From: Gordoniibacillus chartarius
GTDB lineage: Bacteria > Bacillota > Bacilli > Paenibacillales > NBRC-103111
Direction: 5' to 3'
Length of the DNA stretch: 61,992 nucleotides
Assembly (NCBI RefSeq): GCF_042432825.1
Contig: NZ_JBHLWN010000111.1
Location: 1-61,992 of the forward strand
The translations under genes were made by a program, and so were the position numbers. Below are positions 9,412 through 18,100 of the stretch, one piece after another; within the stretch, counting starts at the first letter, position 1, and each line of letters starts with the position of its first letter. A model generated the notes under the pieces. It searched no databases, was not told the origin of the DNA, and saw only the letters and a program-made list of their open reading frames with translations.

Positions 9412-10260
9412 CTATACGCCGGAATAAGCCATGAAGCCGCCGTCCACCGGTACCGTAATCCCCGTGACGAAGCCGGACATCGAATCGTCCGCCAGCCATA
9501 CGAGCGTGCCGAGCAAATCTTCCGGCTGCCCGAAGCGGCGCATCGGGGTGTGGGTCATAATTTTGTGCGAGCGTTCCGTTAACGTACCGTCTTCGTGAGT
9601 CAGCAGCCTGCGATTTTGCTCGGTGAGGAAAAAGCCCGGCGCGATCGCGTTGACGCGGATGCCGACATCGGCCATATGGACCGCCAGCCACTGGGTAAAA
9701 TTGTTGATCGCCGCTTTCGCCGCACTGTAGGCCGGCACCTTCGTCATCGGGCTCGGCGCGCTCATGGACGACAGGTTGATGACCGAGGCTCCAGGCTTAT
9801 TCATCATCTGCTTGGCGAACACTTGCGTAGGGATAAGCGTCCCGAGAAAATTCAAATCGAAAACGTAGCTGAACCCTTCCTCCGTCAAATCGAAAAACGT
9901 CGTCACTTCAGGATCGGGCAAATGCTCCGGACGAAGCGTTTCGTTCGTCGTGCTGCCCTTCGGGTGGTTGCCTCCGGCGCCGTTAATCAGCAGATCGCAT
10001 GGTCCGAGCTTCTCCGTCACGATCTCCGCCGCCGCTTTCACATTTTCCGTATCGAGCACGTTGCAGGCAACCGCAATCGCCGTTCCGCCCGCCGCACGTA
10101 TCGCCTCCGCCACCAGCTCGCCCTTCTCTGCCGTACGGTTCAGCACCGCAATCTTCATGCCTTGCCTTCCGAGCTCTTTCGCCATAGCGGAGCACAGCAC
10201 CCCGCTGCCGCCGGTAATGACGGCTACCTTGCCTTGCAGTCCTGGATGTACGGGAATCAT
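9412..10260 (-). CDS. uxuB: D-mannonate oxidoreductase, SDR type
   Basis: Short-chain dehydrogenase of 282 residues that should interconvert D-fructuronate and D-mannonate with NAD(P)H, in the cytoplasmic glucuronate pathway. The nucleotide-binding turn reads VITGGSGVLC and the catalytic pair is YSAAK. The NNAG-type motif is INGAGGNHP. Its ATG overlaps the uxuA stop as ATGA, so the two are translated together. This is the Bacillus YjmF type of enzyme, not the larger polyol dehydrogenase-type UxuB of enterobacteria. The assignment rests on the fused uxuA neighbour and on the family pattern. Confidence 0.88.
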   Translation of the reverse strand: MIPVHPGLQGKVAVITGGSGVLCSAMAKELGRQGMKIAVLNRTAEKGELVAEAIRAAGGTAIAVACNVLDTENVKAAAEIVTEKLGPCDLLINGAGGNHPKGSTTNETLRPEHLPDPEVTTFFDLTEEGFSYVFDLNFLGTLIPTQVFAKQMMNKPGASVINLSSMSAPSPMTKVPAYSAAKAAINNFTQWLAVHMADVGIRVNAIAPGFFLTEQNRRLLTHEDGTLTERSHKIMTHTPMRRFGQPEDLLGTLVWLADDSMSGFVTGITVPVDGGFMAYSGV

Positions 10261-11342
10261 TTCGACTTCTCCTTTCGTTCGCGCCGTTCACGCTGAGCGG
10301 CATCCCAAGCGCCCCACAAATACATAATGCCAAGCGCCCGATCGTACAGTCCGTAGCCGGGACGACAATGCTCGCCCCAGATGTGGCGGCCGTGATCCGG
10401 TCTGACGTATCCGGTGAATCCGGTTTCGCTGTAAGCCCGGACGATACCGGCAATATCGACCGTACCGTCTTCGGTTCGGTGCGACGTTTCAATGAAATCG
10501 CCGTTGTCATACACCTTCACATTACGGATATGCGCAAAAGGAATACGGCCTGCAAATTCATGAACCATGGATACGATATCGTTGTCCGGGTTCGCCCCGA
10601 GCGAGCCGCTGCACAGTGTAATCCCGTTGTACGGGCTGTCTACAAGCGACAGCAAGCGGCGCAAATTCGCCTGGCTCGTCATTAAGCGGGGCAGTCCGAA
10701 CACCGGCCACGGCGGATCGTCCGGATGAATCGCCATCTTAATGTCGCTGCTCTCCGCAACGGGAATAATGTGTTCGAGAAAATAGCGCAGATTCTCCCAA
10801 AGCTGCTCCGTCGTAACACCCTTGTACGCTTCGAACAGCGGCGCCAGACGGCGCAGCCGCTCCGGCTCCCAGCCCGGCATCGAGAAATCCGGGTTAGCGG
10901 CGATCGCTGCAACGAGCTCTTGCGGATCCATGGAGTCGACCTTCGCCTTCTCGTAAAACATCGCCGTCGATCCGTCCGGAAGCGCTTTGTACAGATCGGT
11001 GCGGATCCAGTCGAACACCGGCATGAAGTTATAGCAAATCGTCTTCACGCCGACGGTTGCCAGCTTCTCGATCGTCCGCTGGTAGTTATGGATGTAACGG
11101 TCCCGGCTCGGCAGTCCCAGCTTGATGTCTTCGTGCACGTTGACGCTTTCCACGACTTCCAGATGCAGACTATACCGGTCGGCCAGCTCCTTATAAGCCA
11201 TAATCTTGTCCATCGGCCACTCTTCGCCGGCCGGAACATCGTGCAGCGCCCACACGATCCCTTCTACGCCCGGAATTTGCTTTATCTGCTCCAGACTTAC
11301 GGTATCGTTCCCTTCGCCGTACCAGCGAAACACCATTCTCAC
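10257..11342 (-). CDS. uxuA: Mannonate dehydratase
   Basis: Protein of 361 residues, the usual UxuA length. It dehydrates D-mannonate to 2-keto-3-deoxygluconate. The sequence begins MRMVFRWYGEGNDTVSLEQI and holds metal-ligand regions typical of this TIM-barrel family, such as MAIHPDDPPWPVFGLPR and the histidines in HIRNV and YVRPDHGRHIW. The likely start is the GTG at 11342, nine bases after GGGGG. An ATG follows two codons later. It lies 14 bp after the GntR regulator gene and overlaps uxuB, forming a three-gene operon. The uronate isomerase and the kdg genes are not in the window. Confidence 0.95.
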   Translation of the reverse strand: MRMVFRWYGEGNDTVSLEQIKQIPGVEGIVWALHDVPAGEEWPMDKIMAYKELADRYSLHLEVVESVNVHEDIKLGLPSRDRYIHNYQRTIEKLATVGVKTICYNFMPVFDWIRTDLYKALPDGSTAMFYEKAKVDSMDPQELVAAIAANPDFSMPGWEPERLRRLAPLFEAYKGVTTEQLWENLRYFLEHIIPVAESSDIKMAIHPDDPPWPVFGLPRLMTSQANLRRLLSLVDSPYNGITLCSGSLGANPDNDIVSMVHEFAGRIPFAHIRNVKVYDNGDFIETSHRTEDGTVDIAGIVRAYSETGFTGYVRPDHGRHIWGEHCRPGYGLYDRALGIMYLWGAWDAAQRERRERKEKSK

Positions 11343-11356
11343 AGTGAACTAGCCCC

Positions 11357-12061
11357 CTAATCGGTAAAATAATCCGGATATTTCCGCCGCACGACCGTCA
11401 AATCCTGAGCCAGCTTGCCCAGATGGGCGCCCAGCCGATCGGCGGCCAGCGCCTCGTCGCCGAGCTCGATCGCTTCCGCCAGCAGCCGGTGCTCCGCCGT
11501 AATGCGCTCCAATTGCTGCAGCTCTTGAAGCGCCAAGTACCGGAACCGGTTCAAATGCGCCCGCATATGGCCGACGACCTGCAGCAGCGTTTCGTTGCCG
11601 GCCACTTGCAGAATCGCATGGTGGAACGCTTCGTCCACATTCAGAAACTGCGCGATATCCCCTGCAACGGCAGCCGCTTCCTGGCGCTGCAGCAGCTCCT
11701 CCAGCTTGGCCTTCACGCTCCGGTGCCGCTCGGCATCCCACAGCCGGGCCGCCAGCCGGAACGCCCCCAGCTCCAGATGCTCGCGCACGAAGCGGGTATC
11801 GTGCACTTTACGCTCGGAGATCGGTGCAATACGCGTTCCCCGCTGCGGGAGCACCTCCAGGAGCTGCTCGTTCACAAGCGACCGGATCGCCTCGCGGATC
11901 GGCGTACGGCTGACCTGAAGCATTTCGGCCAATTCGTTCTCGTAAATCATCGTCCCGGGCGGCAGCGTTAGCGTTACGATCCGATCGCGGATCGCCTCGT
12001 ACACTTGATCGCCAAGCGATATGCGCTGCCTCTGCGTCTGCAGCGGCGGAAACGTCGTCAT
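11357..12061 (-). CDS. GntR-family regulator (FadR subfamily) of the uxu operon
   Basis: Regulator of 234 residues. The N-terminal winged helix carries the GntR signature (VYEAIRDRI, LAEMLQVSRTPIREAIRSL). An all-helical FCD ligand domain follows, with the metal-site histidines in DEAFHHAIL and ITAEHRLLAEAI. The start at 12061 is preceded by GGAGGGAG, and an ATG 12 codons earlier lacks a ribosome site. As first gene of the uxu operon with a palindrome just upstream, it most likely represses its own operon and responds to a uronate pathway intermediate. Confidence 0.88.
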   Translation of the reverse strand: MTTFPPLQTQRQRISLGDQVYEAIRDRIVTLTLPPGTMIYENELAEMLQVSRTPIREAIRSLVNEQLLEVLPQRGTRIAPISERKVHDTRFVREHLELGAFRLAARLWDAERHRSVKAKLEELLQRQEAAAVAGDIAQFLNVDEAFHHAILQVAGNETLLQVVGHMRAHLNRFRYLALQELQQLERITAEHRLLAEAIELGDEALAADRLGAHLGKLAQDLTVVRRKYPDYFTD

Positions 12062-12116
12062 GCTTACTCCCTCCAACTGCGGTGAAAGATTTTCCATACA
12101 CCCACTTTACTTGAAT

Positions 12117-12130
12117 ACTTGTATACAAGT
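12117..12130. promoter_or_regulatory. Palindromic GntR-type operator
   Basis: ACTTGTATACAAGT is a perfect 14-bp palindrome located 56 bp before the start of the gntR gene. FadR-subfamily uronate regulators are known to bind TTGTATACAA-like palindromes, so this is the likely autoregulatory operator of gntR-uxuA-uxuB. It also lies upstream of the divergent alpha/beta hydrolase gene, which could be under the same control. Confidence 0.65.
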
Positions 12131-12257
12131 CAAATATGAAAAAGGAACTGCTCACAGATCCCATTTACACAAAATTAAGAACCTTCGGGCCACTGTCCAT
12201 GAAAAAAACGATATAATGAAAATATAGAAAATTTACTAGAAATTACGGAGCTGAACC

Positions 12258-13031
12258 ATGCCGGAAACCATTATTTTTATTCATGGATTGATGGGCAATC
12301 AAAGAGCGTTTAAGCATGATGTCTCGCACCTGAAACCAAAATTTCATTGCATTACTTATGATCTCTTAGGGCATGGGGAACAAAAAGGACAAGACGCCGC
12401 GTTTACGTTGGAAGCTTTGACCGAGCAGCTGCTCTGCGTGTATGAACAGCATCATTTGGAAAAAGCGCATTTATGCTCGCTAAGCGTCGGATGCTACATC
12501 TCTACTTATTTTGCAGCCCATTATTCGGATAAAGTACAGACCCTTTGCTTTATTGGCGGACATTATAACAACACTTCTCCGTTATTCGAAACGCTTGAGG
12601 AGTACTATCGCCTGGTTCATGAGATGGAATATAACGATTGGCTGAAAAGATACTCGTCTGCTATTTTTCCTGGCCACTTTCTAAATCCATTCTCAACACT
12701 ATCTGAACAAATTTATTACAAATTAGGCTTGGAGATTCACCCGCAAATTATTAAAGAAGCGCTGCGTTTTCGATTGCAGCACGATTTGAAAGCTCAGCTA
12801 AAGACTCTTGTACATCCTGTTCTTTGGGTCATGGGCAAACATGATACGCTTTATAAATCGTGCCTCTATGATATGGATGAAGTGATACGCAACTTAACGT
12901 ATATTGAAATACCAAAAGCAGGCCATGCCGCCAACTTATTTCGACCTGGACTATTTGGGAAAATCTACGAGAATTTTCTGATGAAGCATCAATCCATATT
13001 TCTCAAAGGAACGCTCTCGGCATCTACATAA
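12258..13031 (+). CDS. Alpha/beta hydrolase with altered nucleophile elbow
   Basis: Cytoplasmic protein of 257 residues with the alpha/beta hydrolase fold. The oxyanion loop is IIFIHGLMGN, the nucleophile serine lies in CSLSVGCY, the acid in MGKHDTLYK, and the histidine in KAGHAANLF. The elbow is CxSxG instead of GxSxG. The gene and its neighbour to the right are visibly more AT-rich than the surrounding glycosidase and uxu genes, which suggests later acquisition. A GGAG lies 8 nt before the ATG. The substrate cannot be told. Confidence 0.8.
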   Translation: MPETIIFIHGLMGNQRAFKHDVSHLKPKFHCITYDLLGHGEQKGQDAAFTLEALTEQLLCVYEQHHLEKAHLCSLSVGCYISTYFAAHYSDKVQTLCFIGGHYNNTSPLFETLEEYYRLVHEMEYNDWLKRYSSAIFPGHFLNPFSTLSEQIYYKLGLEIHPQIIKEALRFRLQHDLKAQLKTLVHPVLWVMGKHDTLYKSCLYDMDEVIRNLTYIEIPKAGHAANLFRPGLFGKIYENFLMKHQSIFLKGTLSAST

Positions 13032-13151
13032 AAGGATACAAATCGACATAAATACATAATGATTTATTACAGATAAATACCACTTTCGACGCATGGATAA
13101 TAGATTTGCAGATGGTAGCATTAAAATAAAAAGTCTAAATGGAGGATAGGA

Positions 13152-14918
13152 ATGGGAGACTCAAGGGTTGTAAGCAGAAGGAAATTTCTGGCAGGAATTG
13201 GCGCAGCAGCGGGAATTGGGATCGCGACGAAACAACTTCTTTTTGACCAGCTGGAAAGTGCTACCGCAGCGGAATCTACAGTCTCGGAAACTGTATACGC
13301 AGCATCCAAACCATTGGCTCTTTCATCAACATTTAATATTAATGTTAAAGATTATGGTGCTGTTGGCGATGGCGTTACCGACGATACGCCCGCAATCAAG
13401 AGAGCATTTTCCGCTCTAAAAGATGGTGACATTCTATATTTTCCTTATGGCCATTATAAAACAAATGCTTCGGGGTTCCTTGCCTATATTTTGAATAAAT
13501 CAGTTACCATTTTGGGTAATAAATCGATTCTTGAGGTTGCAGACGAAGGACTAAATATTCAAAATTCTTCCAAACTTCATGTAGATAATTTAGTGGTTAC
13601 CAGAACCACGCAATCCCCATATTTAGGAACTGCATCGGCTTTTCAGATTCGAAACATAACCGACATTTTTTTTACAAACAATGAAATTTCGAAATTTACC
13701 GACGCCATTGCAATTAACGGCACTTCCGTCAATATTAATATAGAAAACAATAAATTACATGATCTAAGCCAAGAGCCTATTGTGGTTCGATCCAATTGCA
13801 ATTTTGTGAAAATAAGCGGGAACGAGATTTACAGGCATTTGGGAGACGGGATTTTGTTAAAAGGTGTAGAAAATATCTACATATCGGAAAATTATATCCA
13901 TGATCCTTGTAAGAAAGACGACGCAAGCTACTCAACGTTCACAGGAGGAGCCGCCAATCCTTCCATCCCTATAGTCGGAGGAGGGATAACGTGCAATAAT
14001 GAGAGCGGGGAGAGCGGTACGGTAAATTTGCAAATCCATAATAATACCATTAACGGTACTGGTTACGGTATTAGTCTGTGCGGAGTTCAGATCTGCCATA
14101 TTACACATAATCGCGTTAAAGATATCAGGAGCACTTCTGCCATCGAGTTTTATAATAAAACGTCTGTGAATTCAAGCAGTATCCCTAACCTTGAACTGGT
14201 GATATCGCAAAACCATATTATCAATTTAATGCGTGATACGCTAACCTCTGCAATTTATGTTATCGCCGGCACAGTTCATGTAGACAAGGCACTAGTTACT
14301 GGAAATTACGTTAATACAAATAGTTCGATACATGTAGGGATTAATGTGACCGGCAATGTACAGGTAATCGGAAACACGGTTGAAAATTATTATAGAGGCA
14401 TAGAATTAGGCGCCGGTGCTATTGCAATTGGAAATATTCTTATTGACGGTAAATCATCTGATGGAGGCAGAGCTCTAACTCTCTATGACAATGCAATTGC
14501 AATTGGCAATAAAATCAATTCAAGCCAGTCATCTTGGATTAGAGGCAATAATGCCATTTTCAAAGATAATCAAATAAATTACAACGGAAATTACTGGGCC
14601 GTTTTCATTGAACTTGGTAAATCCGGCAATATTATCAAAGATAATGTAATACAATCTTCAAACGGTAAAACCATTAGCGGGGCAAATCCCAATTTCTACG
14701 ATATGAACAGCGTTACGGATTTCTTTGCTGCTGATGGCGGACAACGCCAACATCAAATCTCATTAAGCATTCCGAAGGGACCGACATCCAGCCGCCCGAC
14801 CGGCTTGAGCGATGGCAGATATAATGGCGTGCAGTTCCTCGATTTGACAATTAAAAAATTAATTTGGTGGGATGCTTCTTCATATACTTGGCGAGATGCA
14901 ATGGGAAATAAGGTTTAG
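13152..14918 (+). CDS. Tat-exported right-handed beta-helix protein (pectate lyase superfamily)
   Basis: Secreted protein of 588 residues. The N-terminus holds a twin-arginine signal (SRRKFLAGIGAAAGIGIATK). The mature part opens with FNINVKDYGAVGDGVTDD, the start signature of the pectate-lyase-3/polygalacturonase type of beta-helix. Many short N-rich rungs follow (NNEISKF, ENNKLHDL, GNEIYRH, ENYIHD), as in parallel beta-helix enzymes. The last 50 residues (GRYNGVQFLDLTIKKLIWWD) form a separate end domain seen in surface and tail-spike-like proteins. GGAGG lies 6 nt before the ATG. The gene is AT-rich. It may cleave a pectin- or exopolysaccharide-type polymer, but no catalytic residues can be assigned with confidence. 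Confidence 0.85.
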   Translation: MGDSRVVSRRKFLAGIGAAAGIGIATKQLLFDQLESATAAESTVSETVYAASKPLALSSTFNINVKDYGAVGDGVTDDTPAIKRAFSALKDGDILYFPYGHYKTNASGFLAYILNKSVTILGNKSILEVADEGLNIQNSSKLHVDNLVVTRTTQSPYLGTASAFQIRNITDIFFTNNEISKFTDAIAINGTSVNINIENNKLHDLSQEPIVVRSNCNFVKISGNEIYRHLGDGILLKGVENIYISENYIHDPCKKDDASYSTFTGGAANPSIPIVGGGITCNNESGESGTVNLQIHNNTINGTGYGISLCGVQICHITHNRVKDIRSTSAIEFYNKTSVNSSSIPNLELVISQNHIINLMRDTLTSAIYVIAGTVHVDKALVTGNYVNTNSSIHVGINVTGNVQVIGNTVENYYRGIELGAGAIAIGNILIDGKSSDGGRALTLYDNAIAIGNKINSSQSSWIRGNNAIFKDNQINYNGNYWAVFIELGKSGNIIKDNVIQSSNGKTISGANPNFYDMNSVTDFFAADGGQRQHQISLSIPKGPTSSRPTGLSDGRYNGVQFLDLTIKKLIWWDASSYTWRDAMGNKV

Positions 14919-14985
14919 CTGGCAGAGAAAAGCTCTTCCGGGACGTGGAGCAGGGCGATGAATAAATAGCAATAGAAGCCGTTCT

Positions 14986-15010
14986 CCGGTTACGGAAAAC
15001 GGCTTTTTTT
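14986..15010 (+). terminator. Rho-independent terminator
   Basis: AAGCCGTT and AACGGCTT arms around a 9-nt or longer loop are followed by seven T residues. It lies 70 bp after the beta-helix gene and just before the end of the convergent GH26 gene. Confidence 0.8.
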
Positions 15011-15032
15011 GTATGGTTTCCTTCCTTCAGGG

Positions 15033-16994
15033 TTACTTCGTCCTGATGATCACGGTACGGGACGTGCCGTCCCACGTTACTTGCCCACCGAACGCTTCCC
15101 CCACGAAGCGGGCCGGAGCCATTGTCCTGCCGTTAATCAGCTGGGCCGGCTGCGACAGCTCGACCGTCCGGCCGTTGCGCGTCGCGACGCTTTCACCCAG
15201 CTTGAGCGTGACGGTCGTATCGCCCTTCTTGCCGGTTGCGGTCATCGTATCCGCATCCCATTCGACCGTCGCGCCCAGCGCTTCAAAGATCGAACGCAGC
15301 GGAGCGAGCGTGCTGCCGTCCACTATGAGGGGCGGCTGCTCGAACCGGTAATCGGTGCCGTCAATATTGACGCTGACGTCCGAGGACAGCCTGATCGGCT
15401 TCTCAACGATCCGTTCGTTCGCCTCGTTATAGACCCGAACCCGGAAATCGGCGTCGACCCCGACCTCATCCGCTCCGAGCTCGATATGGAACGGGGCGCT
15501 CTCCTGCGTGCGCACGACCGCTCCGTTCAACAAATACTCCACCTTGCCGATCTGAACATCCGGAATTTTCACGTACGGTACGATACGCACCTTTTTCACA
15601 AAGGAAGCCGACTGATCCGCTTTCACATATCCGACCGGCTGGGCCGGCTTCGCTCCCGTCTCTACCTTGGTCAAATAAAACGGATCGCTAATAATCTCCT
15701 TATAGGAGCTCATCATCGCTTCGTTGTCCCGAAGCAAATAATTGCTCCGGGACGATGGCTGATACTGGCCCTGATCTTGATTGAAATACGTAATGGCTTT
15801 CAGGCGGGGATATTTCTTCGGCATCACTTCATACATGCGGTCCAGATTCGCCACCGCCCAATCGGTGAACGACCTGCCGTCGGCGTTGGACGTATGGGTG
15901 ATCGCCCCCTCGCTGATCATAATCGGCTTGCGGCCGGCATACAGCCTGTACACCTCGTCAAGCTTCTCCACCGGGCTCGAGCCGAGAGTCGGCTTGGCCG
16001 GATCGCCGTTATCGTAGGGCCCCGTGTACAAGCTGACACCCACCCAATCGACATATTCGTCTCCCGGGTAATAAGCCGACATCGTGTCCCGTGGCGTATC
16101 GTTAGGACTCCACACCATCGCCACGTTAGGCGCTTCCTCCTTCATTACCTTCGCGACCAGCCGGAACTTCTCGATGTATGTCGCCGTGTCCCCGTGCCAG
16201 GTTACCCAGCTTCCGTTCATCTCGCCTGCAAACCGCAAGAAGATCGGTATGCCGGCCGCCTTCGCCGCTCTCGCCCATTCGCGCAGCCCGGGTCCGTCCT
16301 GCACCGCACCGAGTCCCTCAATCGGCTCGAGCGCAATTTGCAGCGCACCCCCGGCTTCCTTCGCCCGATCGGCATGTCCCTGCGGGAAAGCGCTCATGTG
16401 CGCATAGGCCAGATAGATGGCGTGATTTTTCCCGTAGATGTCCTGCGACCTGTTGAAGTAGTTCTCCATACCGGGGTCCTTCTCGGAGTAAATGCCGATA
16501 TACGTGCCCGATTCCGGCTCGAATTTCGCAAGCCCGCCGCTCGAGGATGCCGACATGTTGCGGATGACCGCCTCGTCTGTCGTCGACACATACAGCTCAA
16601 GCGTCGTCCGTATTTCCTCAGCCCGGGCCATATGCACGGCTCCCCAATTCAGCCCCAGGTTCAGCCAATATTGATTCTCTGCTTCATAGTACCGAATCGC
16701 CTCTTCATATTTTTTAACCGAGTCGAAGTAAGTCCCCAATCTCATGGCGAACAAGGCTGCACTATTCCAATCGGATACCTCCACGCTCTTCCCCAGCATA
16801 TATTGCCAGCTGGAAACAGCGCCTGCAGGATTGCCTGCCGCTGCGGCATCCTCCGCTTTCTTAAACTCGCTCCAATAGAACGGATCGTAATCGAATCCGT
16901 ATGCGACGCCGCCTGCCGGAAGCGTCAAGGCCAGCGACAATGCTGCGACGGCGCCCATCCGCCGCCATCTTCCCCGGCTCTTTCCGTATCTCAT
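15033..16994 (-). CDS. Secreted GH26-like mannanase with copper-amine-oxidase-type stalk domain
   Basis: Exported protein of 653 residues. After a signal peptide (cleavage near VAYGFD) there is a helical TPR-like region (about 35-120). The catalytic domain (about 150-410) has GH26 features: an acid/base glutamate in LRFAGEMNGSW and a nucleophile glutamate in PIMISEGAITH. A linker domain follows, and the last 110 residues form a copper-amine-oxidase N-terminal-like domain (STLAPLRSIFEALGATVEWD, RTMAPARFVGEAFGG), common in Paenibacillus exoproteins as a non-catalytic wall or stalk module. GGGGGAG lies before the ATG. It follows an AraC regulator on the same strand and faces a GH42 gene, suggesting a mannan or galactomannan locus. 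Confidence 0.85.
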   Translation of the reverse strand: MRYGKSRGRWRRMGAVAALSLALTLPAGGVAYGFDYDPFYWSEFKKAEDAAAAGNPAGAVSSWQYMLGKSVEVSDWNSAALFAMRLGTYFDSVKKYEEAIRYYEAENQYWLNLGLNWGAVHMARAEEIRTTLELYVSTTDEAVIRNMSASSSGGLAKFEPESGTYIGIYSEKDPGMENYFNRSQDIYGKNHAIYLAYAHMSAFPQGHADRAKEAGGALQIALEPIEGLGAVQDGPGLREWARAAKAAGIPIFLRFAGEMNGSWVTWHGDTATYIEKFRLVAKVMKEEAPNVAMVWSPNDTPRDTMSAYYPGDEYVDWVGVSLYTGPYDNGDPAKPTLGSSPVEKLDEVYRLYAGRKPIMISEGAITHTSNADGRSFTDWAVANLDRMYEVMPKKYPRLKAITYFNQDQGQYQPSSRSNYLLRDNEAMMSSYKEIISDPFYLTKVETGAKPAQPVGYVKADQSASFVKKVRIVPYVKIPDVQIGKVEYLLNGAVVRTQESAPFHIELGADEVGVDADFRVRVYNEANERIVEKPIRLSSDVSVNIDGTDYRFEQPPLIVDGSTLAPLRSIFEALGATVEWDADTMTATGKKGDTTVTLKLGESVATRNGRTVELSQPAQLINGRTMAPARFVGEAFGGQVTWDGTSRTVIIRTK

Positions 16995-17119
16995 CTACGT
17001 TCTCCCCCTTGACTTCTTGACTGACTTTTGGACTGTGCTGACCATCCATTCGTGTTCTCCCAAGTAATTCGGCAATGCAGGACAGCACTCCTCCCGTTCA
17101 GCGTACTGGCATGAATTCG

Positions 17120-17956
17120 TTACCGGACTCCATTCAGCTTGCGGAACGTATCGGGACTTACTCCTTCCATCTGTTTAAACAGTACGCAGAAATAGCCGAC
17201 CGTCTCAAAGCCCGCCTTGCGGGCGACCTCGCCGATCCGGTCCTGCGGGAACGCGAGCAGCTGCTCCTTGCTCTTGCGGATGCGAAGCTTGTTCAAGTAT
17301 TCCATCGGTCTCGCGTCGACAATTTTCCGGAAAAGCATGCAAAGGTGCTGTCCGCTCACCCCTACCGTATCCGCCAGCTCCTGGAGCGTAACCCGCCGGG
17401 CATAATGCCGCTCCATATAGTCAAACACCGGCTGCAGCCGCCGGAAGCTCATCTCCAAAGAAGCGTGCGGGTCGGCCATGCCCTTCATAATATCGAGCAG
17501 CAGAGCGTACACGAGCTTGGAGCATTCCAGCCCCGCCAGCGGATTGCCCGAAAGGACCAGCGAGACGGCGCTTTGCATATGGTTCAGCATGACGGCATCG
17601 CTGCCGGCGAGACGGTACACGCCGCTTCTGGCCAATCCCGCCGTTCGCGCCATCGACTCCGCCTGCACGCCTTCGAAATTCAGCCAATAGATTTCCCATG
17701 GCTCTGTCGTCGCCCTATATTCGTGCGGCTCGTGCGGAGATAAAAAAATACCGAAGCCGGGCTTCACTTCGCTTCGCTCTCCTCTTACCCATAGCTCGCC
17801 TTCCCCATCTACACAATACAGCCATTGGTACAACGGATACCCGTTCGGCCGAACGATCTCCTCTTGGCTCGACCAATAGCCTGCCCCGGACATGTAAACG
17901 GGGAGCTGCCTTTCGATCTCTGTCAAAGTGAGAAAACCAAACCGTTGATCTCCCAT
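17120..17956 (-). CDS. AraC-family regulator with cupin sensor domain
   Basis: Regulator of 278 residues. An N-terminal arabinose-binding-like cupin domain (about 20-160, with YCVDGEGELWVRGE and FLSPHEPHEYRA) should bind a sugar. The C-terminal AraC domain has two helix-turn-helix motifs (LQELADTVGVSGQHLCMLFRK and IGEVARKAGFETVGYFCVLF). It lies upstream of the GH26 gene on the same strand and is divergent from GH42, so it is the likely activator of both. Two 15-bp repeats in the divergent region could be its sites. Confidence 0.9.
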   Translation of the reverse strand: MGDQRFGFLTLTEIERQLPVYMSGAGYWSSQEEIVRPNGYPLYQWLYCVDGEGELWVRGERSEVKPGFGIFLSPHEPHEYRATTEPWEIYWLNFEGVQAESMARTAGLARSGVYRLAGSDAVMLNHMQSAVSLVLSGNPLAGLECSKLVYALLLDIMKGMADPHASLEMSFRRLQPVFDYMERHYARRVTLQELADTVGVSGQHLCMLFRKIVDARPMEYLNKLRIRKSKEQLLAFPQDRIGEVARKAGFETVGYFCVLFKQMEGVSPDTFRKLNGVR

Positions 17957-17971
17957 CCGCCTGCCCTCACC

Positions 17972-17986
17972 ATATGAAAATTATGA
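17972..17986. repeat. 15-bp direct repeat, copy 1 (AraC/GH42 intergenic)
   Basis: ATATGAAAATTATGA lies 16 bp before the araC start codon. A second copy with one mismatch lies at 18069-18083 in the same orientation, 97 bp away. A pair of like-oriented sites at the two ends of a divergent control region suits a dimeric AraC protein, possibly through looping. This is inferred from position only. Confidence 0.45.
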
Positions 17987-18068
17987 AATAAATACGAATA
18001 TCGGCTTCTAGGCGAAACCACGATATCTTATTATAATTCAGTATAAAGCAAACACCATGTATTTCCCA

Positions 18069-18083
18069 ATATGAAAATTACGA
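18069..18083. repeat. 15-bp direct repeat, copy 2 (AraC/GH42 intergenic)
   Basis: ATATGAAAATTACGA lies 18 bp before the GH42 start codon and directly upstream of its ribosome site. It matches copy 1 at 17972-17986 except for one base. Confidence 0.45.
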
Positions 18084-18100
18084 TACGAGGAGAGAAACAT

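Noticed and set aside
15009..17012. 667-codon plus-strand frame
   Set aside because: Antisense to the GH26 gene, which has clear catalytic motifs and a ribosome site.
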